Shown: positions 1 through 6,122 of the stretch, piece by piece | Layout of the letters: each line of letters begins with the position of its first letter | Position numbering within the stretch: position 1 is the first letter of the stretch | Assembly (NCBI GenBank): GCA_001776475.1 | Contig: MFBQ01000003.1 | Span: forward strand, 1 to 20,966 | Length of the DNA stretch: 20,966 nucleotides | From: Candidatus Curtissbacteria bacterium RIFCSPLOWO2_01_FULL_41_18 | GTDB taxonomy: Bacteria; Patescibacteriota; Microgenomatia; Curtissbacterales; GWA2-41-24 | Reading direction: 5' to 3' | The notes under the pieces: model-generated | Seen by the model: only the letters and a program-made list of their open reading frames with translations | Told to the model about the DNA's origin: nothing | Database searches by the model: none | Made by a program: the position numbers and the translations under genes

Positions 1-1
1 T

Positions 2-1201
2 TTAATTACCTCACAAAATTTTTTAGAAACTCTGAAATTTCCTCCCCACGAATACACATTCTACCAGGATAAAGGTTTATGGTTTTTCTCATTTTTATAT
101 TCTGAGCTTTTACCTCAAAGAGCGTTCCTTTTTGGCCTGCCTTTGTTTTTCGCTGCTCTGATACTTTTAATTTTGGGAATTTCCAATTCTAAAAAAGCTT
201 ATCTGTTCCTTTCTAGTTGCCTTGTCGCGGTTATGCCCTTTTTTCACATGCATTCATATATTAGTTTTTTGATTTTGGCAAGCATTTTTATTGCCTTAAC
301 TTTATTTTCAGTTTTCAAAGAAAAAAAGATTAAAGAAGCAAAGAAAATGATTAAAGATATAATTTTATATTACGTCTTACCTATTGTAAGTTTAGCCCTA
401 ATCCAACTGCCGATTTTTTTATCAGTTAATCTATCTCAGACACTTGGTCTAAATTGGGGCTGGATGAAAGGCGAAGAAAATTTTTTCATATTCTGGTTTA
501 AAAATACTGGATTCTTCTGGCCACTTTTGATTTTTGCTCTATTTAAAACAAAAATTAGCTCAACTGGCAAAAACTTACTAATAGCTTCGGCTTTTCTATT
601 TTTCCTTTCTAATATTTTCCGTTTTGCTCCATGGCCATACGATAATCTGAAAATTATGACTTATTGGTATCTGATTAGCGCTTTTTTAGTTGCTGCATCC
701 CTAAATTATCTTTTTCAAAAAGGACGCTTGGGAAAAATCATATCAACTTTACTTTTTCTATCACTCACTCTTTCGGCAGTTATAGAAGTTTCAAGAATTA
801 TGGATACAGAAAAAACTAAAATTCAGCTCTGGTCTGAAAGCGATATAGAGCTGGCTAATTTATTAGTAGAAAAAACGCCTCCCAACTCACTAATTTTAAC
901 AGCTGCAATTCACGACCATCCTTCAACAGCACTTGCGGGACGTAAAACGATCATCGGATTTCCGGGAAACGCTTGGGCGTGGGGACTATCTGATTGGTCA
1001 CAGAGGGAAAACGACGTCCGTACAATTTTTAGGGCAGACTCAATTTTTACAAGCTATCTACTTCAAAAATACCAGGTGGATTACGTTCTGATCAGTCCCC
1101 GCGAAAGAAGTTTTGAATCGCAGGTAAATGATGAATACTTCTCCAAAAATTATACACTTGTTGCTCAAGGCGAAAATTATAAATTATTCCAAATAAAATG
1201 A
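2..1201 (+). CDS. Multi-pass membrane protein, GT-C glycosyltransferase-like (5' partial)
   Basis: The frame is open from base 2 to the TGA at 1199-1201, giving about 399 visible residues; the N-terminus lies outside the window. A TTG at 143 is an internal codon, not a convincing start, because coding sequence continues upstream without a stop. The visible part has at least seven strongly hydrophobic stretches, then a soluble tail of about 120 residues. That tail has a segment like 'GRKTIIGFPGNAWAWG' followed by 'VDYVLISPRE'. Such tails after many membrane helices are typical of GT-C type (dolichyl-phosphate-mannose/STT3-like) membrane glycosyltransferases, which move sugars from lipid carriers outside the membrane. 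The catalytic first loop would be upstream and cannot be seen, so the family call is an inference from topology and tail. The stop overlaps the miaA start (ATGA), suggesting co-transcription. Confidence 0.6.
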   Translation, partial: LITSQNFLETLKFPPHEYTFYQDKGLWFFSFLYSELLPQRAFLFGLPLFFAALILLILGISNSKKAYLFLSSCLVAVMPFFHMHSYISFLILASIFIALTLFSVFKEKKIKEAKKMIKDIILYYVLPIVSLALIQLPIFLSVNLSQTLGLNWGWMKGEENFFIFWFKNTGFFWPLLIFALFKTKISSTGKNLLIASAFLFFLSNIFRFAPWPYDNLKIMTYWYLISAFLVAASLNYLFQKGRLGKIISTLLFLSLTLSAVIEVSRIMDTEKTKIQLWSESDIELANLLVEKTPPNSLILTAAIHDHPSTALAGRKTIIGFPGNAWAWGLSDWSQRENDVRTIFRADSIFTSYLLQKYQVDYVLISPRERSFESQVNDEYFSKNYTLVAQGENYKLFQIK

Positions 1202-2181
1202 AAAGAATTTTAGTAATATATGGTCCAACAGCAACCGGTAAAACAGATTTGGCACTTAAATTGGCCAAAAAATTCAATGGCGAGCTAATCTCCGCTGATT
1301 CCCGTCAAGTATACAAAGATTTGGATATTGGAACCGGTAAGATATCACGGGAATCAAATGTAATAAAACACAAAGGTTATTGGATTGTTGCCGGTGTCAA
1401 AATCCACGGATTTGATCTAATCAATCCCGGCCAAAGCTTCTCCGTCGCCGACTTTTTAAAATTCGCAAACTCTTCAATTATTCGAATAATCGAAGAAGGC
1501 AAGCTGCCTATAATTGTAGGCGGTACCGGGTTTTATATTAAGTCGCTGATTGAAGGTATCCCATCTATAGGAATCCCCGCCAATCAAAAACTGCGCAGCA
1601 AACTCGAGAAATTATCAGCTGGCAAGCTTTACCAAAAACTTTGTGATCTTGATCCTAAACGGGCAAAGACCATGAATGAATCCGACAGAGCCAATCCCAG
1701 ACGTTTGATTCGTGCAATTGAAATCGCATTATCATATAAAAAATCAAAGATCAAATATCAAAAATCTACCAGCTACCAGCTACCGACTACCGACTACTCA
1801 TTCATTGGTCTGACTGCCCCAAACAATTATCTTTACAACCGCGCCGATAGTCGGCTTGAGACTAGGCTTAAACATGGTCTAGTTGAAGAGGTTCAAAATT
1901 TGATAAAAAGCGGTATCAACTCTGGTTGGTTTGAAGATCTTGGTCTGGAATATCGATGGCTCACAAGATTTATACTTGGAAAAATAGAATTTGAAAAGGC
2001 CAAAGAAAGATTGAAAGGGGACATTCACTCATTTATTAGGAGACAAAAAACATATTTTAGACAATTTAAAAAAACCCGCCTGCCGGCAAGGCAGGTCAAA
2101 ATTTTTGATATTTCGAAAAAAAATTGGCAAGGCGAGTTAGAAAAAAGTCTGGACCTCTGGTATACTCAAGGCTATGGCTGA
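1198..2181 (+). CDS. miaA: tRNA dimethylallyltransferase MiaA
   Basis: MiaA transfers a dimethylallyl group to N6 of adenosine 37 in tRNAs that read codons starting with U. The 327-residue protein has the P-loop GPTATGKT at residues 9-16, the DSRQVYK motif at 34-40 with the catalytic Asp34, GGTGFY at 108-113, and the C-terminal RRQKTYFR motif where the family has an R/Q..TWFR-type tRNA-binding segment. Length is in the usual 300-330 range. The start overlaps the upstream stop (ATGA), and no Shine-Dalgarno sequence is visible. Two stretches look foreign. Residues about 180-200 are encoded by an A/T-rich simple repeat plus a heptamer repeat (1739-1797). Residues about 293-300 are encoded by a GC-rich palindrome (2074-2096). 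Both keep the frame and lie outside the catalytic motifs. Confidence 0.96.
   Translation: MKRILVIYGPTATGKTDLALKLAKKFNGELISADSRQVYKDLDIGTGKISRESNVIKHKGYWIVAGVKIHGFDLINPGQSFSVADFLKFANSSIIRIIEEGKLPIIVGGTGFYIKSLIEGIPSIGIPANQKLRSKLEKLSAGKLYQKLCDLDPKRAKTMNESDRANPRRLIRAIEIALSYKKSKIKYQKSTSYQLPTTDYSFIGLTAPNNYLYNRADSRLETRLKHGLVEEVQNLIKSGINSGWFEDLGLEYRWLTRFILGKIEFEKAKERLKGDIHSFIRRQKTYFRQFKKTRLPARQVKIFDISKKNWQGELEKSLDLWYTQGYG
1739..1797 (+). repeat. In-frame simple repeat inside miaA (AT-rich unit plus heptamer)
   Basis: The first part (about 1739-1766) is a run of 'ATCAAA/ATCAAAT' variants. It is followed by four heptamer units, TACCAGC twice and TACCGAC twice (1767-1794). In frame this gives a Lys-rich segment and then 'STSYQLPTTDY'. 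A similar ATATCAAAT-type run is found at 15346-15376 at the start of the second purP gene. Both look like low-complexity DNA tolerated inside a coding sequence rather than conserved protein sequence. Confidence 0.75.
2074..2096 (+). repeat. GC-rich palindromic element inside miaA
   Basis: CCTGCC (2079-2084) and GGCAGG (2090-2095) form a hairpin with a five-base loop in an otherwise A-rich stretch. It is preceded by 'aacccg', as in the element at 13028-13070. It is read in frame as 'TRLPARQV' in the C-terminal region of MiaA. The base composition contrasts sharply with its flanks, which suggests insertion of a short mobile palindrome. Confidence 0.75.
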
Positions 2182-3205
2182 CGTCAAAACCCCGATAAAG
2201 GTTGAAATATCCCACAGGACTATCATTTTTACCCTTTTTGTTTTGCTTGCACTGTGGTTCTTGATCCAGATTAGAGAAATCATTGTTCTAATCTTTCTAT
2301 CACTCATTTTGCTTTCTGCACTTCTTAGGCCTGTCGAGTGGCTAAGCTCTAAGCGTGTTCCAAGAGTTTTGGCTGTTCTTATTGTTTATTTAATTGTTAT
2401 CGGTTTAATTTCTGCAGCCGTTGGTATAGTCGTTCCACCTCTTATTAAACAGACTTCAGACTTTGTATCAAAACTACCGCAGATAATTTCAACAGTTAAT
2501 CAGTTCGTTGTTTTTTATAATTTGCCTGCCGAAAATCTTTCATCGGCACTCCAAGACCAGTTCCAGCAAATCGCCGGCAATGTCATTTCTATCTCTAGTG
2601 CCATTATTTCAAGTATTTTTTTAATTATTACCTTGTTCGTTTTAACTTTTTATCTACTTTTGGAATGGAAAAATTTTGTAAGAATTCTTTCATCACCATT
2701 TTCTGGTAAACACGAAAAAAAGGTTGTTAGCATTATCTCAAAAATAGAAGGAGGTTTGGGAATCTGGGTGAGGGGTCAACTAACCCTCTCCATAATTGTT
2801 GGCGTTCTAACCTATGTCGGTTTGCGAATTATCGGTATACCTTTTGCTCTGCCCCTTGCTTTAATTGCCGCAATTCTTGAAATTATACCTATTATCGGTC
2901 CAATAATTTCGGCAATCCCGGCAATTTTGGTAGGGTTGACTATCTCCCCTGTTATCGGCTTGGCAGTTGCTGCGCTCTTTTTAATTGTTCAACAACTGGA
3001 GAATAACTTAATCGTTCCAATCGTTATGTCCAGAGTTGTCGGTTTGCAGCCGCCATTTGTTATTATTGCTCTTCTAATCGGTGCAAAACTGGCAGGAATT
3101 GGAGGAGCTTTCTTAGCAGTACCAGTAATTGTGGTTGCTAAAATTATTATTAGTGAACTTATTAATGAGGATCAAAAATTTGCGGAAGGGATATCAGAAG
3201 ATTAA
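2174..3205 (+). CDS. AI-2E / PerM family membrane transporter-like protein
   Basis: This 343-residue protein has about seven or eight hydrophobic segments. It begins with a double N-terminal membrane hairpin (about residues 15-52), followed by a helix near 64-88 and an amphipathic soluble stretch (about 90-140). The C-terminal half is rich in Ile, Gly and Pro, with the pattern 'EIIPIIGPIISAIPA', then 'QQLENNLIVPIVMSRVVGL' and a final Gly/Ala-rich helix pair. This order and these motifs match the AI-2E transporter (PerM/YdiK/TqsA) family. Substrates vary in the family and cannot be deduced here. The ATG lies 8 bp inside the end of miaA, so translation is probably coupled. Confidence 0.85.
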   Translation: MADVKTPIKVEISHRTIIFTLFVLLALWFLIQIREIIVLIFLSLILLSALLRPVEWLSSKRVPRVLAVLIVYLIVIGLISAAVGIVVPPLIKQTSDFVSKLPQIISTVNQFVVFYNLPAENLSSALQDQFQQIAGNVISISSAIISSIFLIITLFVLTFYLLLEWKNFVRILSSPFSGKHEKKVVSIISKIEGGLGIWVRGQLTLSIIVGVLTYVGLRIIGIPFALPLALIAAILEIIPIIGPIISAIPAILVGLTISPVIGLAVAALFLIVQQLENNLIVPIVMSRVVGLQPPFVIIALLIGAKLAGIGGAFLAVPVIVVAKIIISELINEDQKFAEGISED

Positions 3206-3206
3206 A

Positions 3207-3223
3207 TTTTTTTAAAAAATACC
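3207..3223 (-). terminator. rnpB: rnpB intrinsic terminator T-tract
   Basis: Directly after the P1 3' strand the minus strand reads GGTATTTTTT, then an A-run. The GC-rich P1 3' strand followed by six T residues can act as an intrinsic terminator, and it sets the RNA 3' end near 3222. Confidence 0.55.
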
Positions 3224-3237
3224 TTCGGGAAGAGAGT

Positions 3238-3321
3238 AAGCCAGATTCTGTTCTTCGAACAGACCTGTCTTGCGATAGTTCCACCTTTCGGTGTAATAAC
3301 TATCTAAAGCCAGATTCTGTT
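3238..3321 (-). repeat. Direct duplication of the rnpB conserved P4 3' strand
   Basis: The 15-nt sequence aagccagattctgtt (plus-strand view) occurs at 3238-3252 and again at 3307-3321, 69 nt apart. The 54 nt between them contain a hairpin (3274-3280 with 3298-3304, inner stem 3282-3285 with 3290-3293). A second small hairpin, 3248-3253 with 3257-3262, overlaps half of the copy nearest the RNA 3' end. Removing one repeat and the spacer would restore a normal spacing between the P4 strand and P1. Confidence 0.85.
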
Positions 3322-3370
3322 TTACCCTTCGATCTCACTCAGGGTAACCCTGAGCTAGCCGAATGGGTTA
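3322..3370 (-). repeat. Palindromic element in the P2-P4 linker of rnpB
   Basis: CTCAGGG (3338-3344) and CCCTGAG (3348-3354) form a 7-bp stem with a TAA loop. It is flanked by CCCTTCGA on one side and CGAATGGG on the other, with outer TTACCC and GGGTTA. The whole unit fills the linker between the P2 3' strand (ends at 3371) and the first P4 3' strand. In ordinary RNase P RNAs this linker is only a few nucleotides. Confidence 0.75.
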
Positions 3371-3408
3371 AACGACCATCTATCTTCAGGTGACGTTTTT
3401 GTCATCTG

Positions 3409-3427
3409 ATCCGCCGACCTGGCGGAT
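3409..3427 (-). repeat. TCCGCC...GGCGGA palindrome in rnpB, copy 1
   Basis: ATCCGCC (3409-3415) pairs with GGCGGAT (3421-3427) around a five-base loop. It shares its stem with the palindromes at 3485-3499 and 3588-3603. Confidence 0.75.
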
Positions 3428-3484
3428 GCCCCTACTTTGGATCTCCCGAAAGCATGGTACAAGCGATCCCCAGCCAAAGGCTGG

Positions 3485-3499
3485 TCCGCCTATGGCGGA
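3485..3499 (-). repeat. TCCGCC...GGCGGA palindrome in rnpB, copy 2
   Basis: TCCGCC (3485-3490) pairs with GGCGGA (3494-3499) around a TAT loop. It lies where the P15 region, with the CCA-binding GGU loop, would be expected by order, so it may have replaced or enlarged that helix. This placement is an inference from linear order only. Confidence 0.7.
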
Positions 3500-3542
3500 A
3501 ATTCTGGGTTGCAGCAGGTGGGATTGCCTTAAGTCTGCCGAA

Positions 3543-3559
3543 GTCGAGTCAGACTCGAC
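3543..3559 (-). repeat. 8-bp hairpin in rnpB
   Basis: GTCGAGTC (3543-3550) and GACTCGAC (3552-3559) are exact inverted repeats around one base, extended imperfectly by CCGAA and AAGG flanks. The flanks resemble the CTTCGA-type ends of the element at 3322-3370. This may be a natural peripheral helix or another inserted palindrome. Confidence 0.6.
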
Positions 3560-3579
3560 GAAGGAGACCGTTTCACTTC

Positions 3580-3612
3580 GATCCTTATCCGCCAGCTGGC
3601 GGACTTTAGGAT
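3580..3612 (-). repeat. TCCGCC...GGCGGA palindrome in rnpB, copy 3, with outer stem
   Basis: TCCGCCAGCTGGCGGA (3588-3603) is a perfect 16-bp palindrome. Outer GATCCT and AGGATC extend the pairing. The core is the third copy of the same stem in this RNA. Confidence 0.75.
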
Positions 3613-3695
3613 CTAATCGTCACTGTGGCTCTCGGATGCTGTTTATTCAGTATCCGTCCCTTTTCTCTTTCGATACTAAGGACACCAGCTATTGG

Positions 3696-3717
3696 CCAGA
3701 TACCGTCTGGTATCTGG
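3696..3717 (-). repeat. 9-bp hairpin in rnpB
   Basis: CCAGATACC (3696-3704) and GGTATCTGG (3709-3717) form a perfect 9-bp stem with a four-base loop. It lies downstream of the 5' P4 strand in the RNA and is probably a regular specificity-domain helix rather than an inserted repeat. Confidence 0.6.
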
Positions 3718-3825
3718 GTACTAGTCGGAGCTTGCGCTCCATTCCTTGCTTTCTGCTGTCTGGACTTTCCTCTACAATCATGTAAACTGATTGCAGCGGC
3801 CGTCCTTCTTCCCGAAAGCAAGAGT

Positions 3826-3854
3826 ATTTTATCAAAAATTTGCCTTTTTCTCAA
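3826..3854 (-). promoter_or_regulatory. rnpB promoter
   Basis: On the minus strand a TTGAGA box (3849-3854) and a TAAAAT box (3826-3831) are separated by 17 bp, the ideal sigma-70-type spacing. Transcription would begin near 3819, just before the P1 strand. The promoter is divergent from the one for the gene at 3913. Confidence 0.75.
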
Positions 3855-3875
3855 ATTTTTCCAGAAACGAATTTG

Positions 3876-3907
3876 TTGACTAACTCTTCAAAAGATGCAA
3901 TTATAAT
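3876..3907 (+). promoter_or_regulatory. Promoter of the small membrane protein gene (leaderless layout)
   Basis: A perfect TATAAT lies at 3902-3907, only five bases before the ATG at 3913. TTGACT at 3876-3881 could serve as a -35 box, although the 20-bp spacer is long. Initiation about seven bases after TATAAT would coincide with the start codon. Confidence 0.65.
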
Positions 3908-3912
3908 AGTGT

Positions 3913-4113
3913 ATGGTCAAAAGGACTACTATAAAACCATCGAAGGGCAACCCTCTATCTCAGCTGTTAATTGCCGCCACGATCATTGTCATTGTAGTTG
4001 CAGCCTATGAAGCTATAACCCAAAACGATATCACCACACTTGCGCCTACCCAACTTTTTCTAGTTGCCGGAGTCTTAGGAATTTTGGGTCTCTACCTCAA
4101 GGACGAAAAATAA
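3913..4113 (+). CDS. Small two-helix membrane protein, unknown function
   Basis: The 66-residue protein has a basic N-terminus (VKRTTIKPSKG), a hydrophobic helix at about residues 17-36, a short polar turn (TQNDITTLAP), a second helix at about 46-62 and a charged end (KDEK). This fits a hairpin in the membrane with both ends inside. I do not recognise a family. It stands alone between the divergent rnpB promoter and the purine genes, with its own strong TATAAT box, which supports it being real. Confidence 0.7.
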   Translation: MVKRTTIKPSKGNPLSQLLIAATIIVIVVAAYEAITQNDITTLAPTQLFLVAGVLGILGLYLKDEK

Positions 4114-4134
4114 ATTCTCATCGCTCCAATTTCT

Positions 4135-4143
4135 TGTTATACT
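4135..4143 (+). promoter_or_regulatory. Extended -10 promoter upstream of purN-purD
   Basis: TG-T-TATACT at 4135-4143 is an extended -10 element. It would give a leader of about 27 nt before the ATG at 4177. No Shine-Dalgarno sequence is visible in this leader, and an in-frame TAG lies directly before the ATG. Confidence 0.5.
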
Positions 4144-4176
4144 TAAGAACAATCCTGCCGTATCTCTCACGTTTAG

Positions 4177-6099
4177 ATGAAGCGCATAGCTATTTTAATT
4201 TCAAATGTTGGCAAAGGTTCAAATCTTCAGGCCATAGTTGATGCCGTAAATTCCAAAAAGATAAATGCAAAGATTGTCGCAGTTATTAGCGATACAAATG
4301 ATGCAATAGGTTTGAAGCACGCAATAAATAACAAAATCCCAATAAAAATTTGCGCCAACAAAAAAGATTTACCCCAAGTTCTTAAAAGATTAAAACCCGA
4401 TTACATCGCTTTGGCTGGATGGAAACAAATAATTTTGGATGAAGTGATCGAATTTTATCCGAATCAGATCCTTAATCTGCATCCGGGGTTAATCCCGAAT
4501 TCCGTCAAATCGAAAGTTTTGGCGCCCGATGGCACTAACACACTATGGAACAAAGGTCTCCTAGCTGAAAAGGCGGTCCAAAATTTTTTGGACAAAAAAT
4601 CTACATATGCGGGTTCATCTATTCACCTCTTAACTAAAGAATTCGACTTTGGCCCCGTCCTGGAAAGGGCTTTTGAGAAGATCAAAAAAAACGATACGGT
4701 CAAAACTCTTTATGCAAGGCTCAAAAATAAAGAGCATGAAATATATATTAAGGCGCTTCAAAAACTTACAAATGCTATTTCGCAAGATGCAGCGGTTCTA
4801 ATAATCGACGGCGGTGGCAGGGCCCATGCTCTAGTTAATAAATACCTACAAAGCAAACATGTCAAAAGAGTCATTGCCATACCAGGAAACGATTTAATGA
4901 CGCTTTCAAAGAATGTCAAAACTTATCCTCAGATAAAAACTACCGATATCAAACAAATAGTCAATATCTGCAAAAAAGAAAATGTTGACCTTGTCGATGT
5001 TGCTCAGGATGATGCCATTGCAGCAGGTCTTGTTGACACACTTGTCAAAAGTGGATTAAAGGTTTTTGGGCCAACAAAGGCCGCTGGCCGGGTAGAATGG
5101 GATAAAGCCTGGGCCAGAAACTTCATGAAGAAATTTAAAATTCCTCACCCCGCCTTTAAAATCTGTAAATCGCAAAAAGAGGGTGTAGAGTTTATCAATT
5201 CACAAAGGGAAGGCACTTGGTACATCAAGGCAGCAGGACTTGCTGCCGGCAAAGGTGCGCTTCTTGCATCCAGCAACAGTGAAGCGCAAGATGCGATTAA
5301 ACAGATGAAAAAGTTTGGTAATGCCGGCCGAATTTTTTTGATTGAAAAATGCATTAACGGCGAGGAATTCTCCTCGTTTGCAATCGTTAATGGTAAAAAA
5401 TTTGCAATAATCGGCCATGCCCAAGATCACAAAACAGTTTTCGATGGCAACGTTGGTCCCAATACCGGTGGGATGGGTTGCTCATCTCCACCAATGGTTA
5501 TCACTGCAAAAATTGGAGAGCAAATCAAAAGCATTTTTCAAAAAACTGTCGGAGGATTAGTAAAAGTCGGCAGGCCGTATCTTGGAATGCTTTATCTTGG
5601 AGGAATCATCGACAAAAGTGGCAAAGTTTTTGTGATTGAATTTAATGCGCGTTGGGGCGACCCCGAGGCTCAAGTCATTTTACCTTCCGTCAAAAATGAT
5701 CTCTTTGAATTAGTTACCCAAACAATTTTAGGTAAGATCCCTAAAATAACAAAAGATAATTCTTATCGAGTGGTTGTCACTGCCGCATCCAGGGGTTACC
5801 CAATTAACCATAGCAAAGTTATCGGCAAAGAAATTATTGGCCTCTCTTCGCTCCTCGGTCATCCTGAGCGTAGCGAAGGATCTCTTAAAATATTTGGTGC
5901 CGGTGTCAAAGTCAAAAACGGAAAATATTTAGCAGCCGGTGGCCGACTATTTTATGTTTTAGGTGAAGGTAAAAACGTTGAGTTAGCACGCAGAGTCGCC
6001 TATAATACACTATCTCAAGTCTCGATTGATGGGGATAACTTACACTTTCGAAAAGATATCGGCTTGCAAGATTTGCAAAGATTGCTGTCCCCCAAATAA
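4177..6099 (+). CDS. purN-purD: PurN-PurD fusion: GAR transformylase plus GAR synthetase
   Basis: This 640-residue protein joins two consecutive enzymes of de novo purine synthesis. Residues 1 to about 200 are a PurN-type formyltransferase. It has the N-terminal ISNVGKGSNLQAI loop and the catalytic set Asn100, His102 (in NLHPGLIP, usually HPSLLP) and Asp157 (in FDFGP). Residues about 205-640 are PurD, a glycinamide ribonucleotide synthetase of the ATP-grasp fold. Its marks are IDGGGRAHAL (212-219; the family usually has GGREHA), GPTKAA, GPNTGGMG and IEFNARWGDPEAQ. PurD makes GAR from phosphoribosylamine, glycine and ATP; PurN formylates GAR with 10-formyl-tetrahydrofolate. The fusion could pass GAR directly between sites (inference). 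Animal GART has the order PurD-PurM-PurN, so this order is different. Residues 561-569 come from an inserted palindrome. Confidence 0.93.
   Translation: MKRIAILISNVGKGSNLQAIVDAVNSKKINAKIVAVISDTNDAIGLKHAINNKIPIKICANKKDLPQVLKRLKPDYIALAGWKQIILDEVIEFYPNQILNLHPGLIPNSVKSKVLAPDGTNTLWNKGLLAEKAVQNFLDKKSTYAGSSIHLLTKEFDFGPVLERAFEKIKKNDTVKTLYARLKNKEHEIYIKALQKLTNAISQDAAVLIIDGGGRAHALVNKYLQSKHVKRVIAIPGNDLMTLSKNVKTYPQIKTTDIKQIVNICKKENVDLVDVAQDDAIAAGLVDTLVKSGLKVFGPTKAAGRVEWDKAWARNFMKKFKIPHPAFKICKSQKEGVEFINSQREGTWYIKAAGLAAGKGALLASSNSEAQDAIKQMKKFGNAGRIFLIEKCINGEEFSSFAIVNGKKFAIIGHAQDHKTVFDGNVGPNTGGMGCSSPPMVITAKIGEQIKSIFQKTVGGLVKVGRPYLGMLYLGGIIDKSGKVFVIEFNARWGDPEAQVILPSVKNDLFELVTQTILGKIPKITKDNSYRVVVTAASRGYPINHSKVIGKEIIGLSSLLGHPERSEGSLKIFGAGVKVKNGKYLAAGGRLFYVLGEGKNVELARRVAYNTLSQVSIDGDNLHFRKDIGLQDLQRLLSPK
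5847..5882 (+). repeat. In-frame palindromic element in purD
   Basis: TTCGCT (5847-5852) is an inverted repeat of AGCGAA (5872-5877), and ATCCT (5861-5865) of AGGAT (5877-5881). The DNA GGTCATCCTGAGCGTAGCGA (5857-5876) is the type of short repeat often translated as 'HPERSEGS' in other genomes. Here it yields exactly GHPERSEGS at residues 561-569. It sits in a surface-loop position of the PurD C-terminal part, between 'GKEIIGL' and 'KIFGAG'. Confidence 0.85.
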
Positions 6100-6109
6100 A
6101 AAGGTTTGA

Positions 6110-6115
6110 TATCAT
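6110..6115 (+). promoter_or_regulatory. -10 box upstream of purL (leaderless layout)
   Basis: TATCAT ends seven bases before the purL ATG. No good -35 box is seen. The position would make the transcript start at the start codon. Confidence 0.45.
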
Positions 6116-6122
6116 TTAACAA

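Larger units (their letters stand above)
3222..3819 (-). ncRNA. rnpB: RNase P RNA (expanded bacterial type A-like)
   Basis: RNase P RNA is the catalytic subunit that trims the 5' leader of precursor tRNAs. On the minus strand the conserved 5' P4 strand (AGAGGAAAGTCC) lies at 3762-3773. The conserved 3' P4 strand (ACAGAATCTGGCTT) occurs twice, at 3307-3320 and 3238-3251. P1 is a perfect 10-bp helix, 3807-3816 with 3224-3233. P2 can be formed by 3798-3804 with 3371-3377 (7 bp with G-U pairs). Other recognisable parts are the AGTGAAACGG segment, the CCCACCTGCTGCAACCC segment and GATAGATGG before the P2 3' strand. A T-run directly follows P1. The RNA is about 600 nt, against 350-400 nt for most bacteria, and the excess consists largely of added hairpins. 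No clear GGU loop for the tRNA CCA end was found, but this was not checked by folding. Confidence 0.93.

Noticed and set aside
143..145. TTG at 143 as the start of the first gene
   Set aside because: The frame continues open to the window edge with a protein-like sequence, so the gene is 5' truncated by the window.
3409..3603. CRISPR-like array from the three TCCGCC/GGCGGA palindromes
   Set aside because: The shared part is only about 6 bp per arm, spacing is unequal (about 76 and 103 bp), and they are within the RNase P RNA.
3390..3785. Open frames across 3390-3785 and 3625-3879 on the plus strand and 3606-3854 on the minus strand
   Set aside because: They lie within the RNase P RNA gene, have no protein-like motifs, and are chance frames in a structured RNA.
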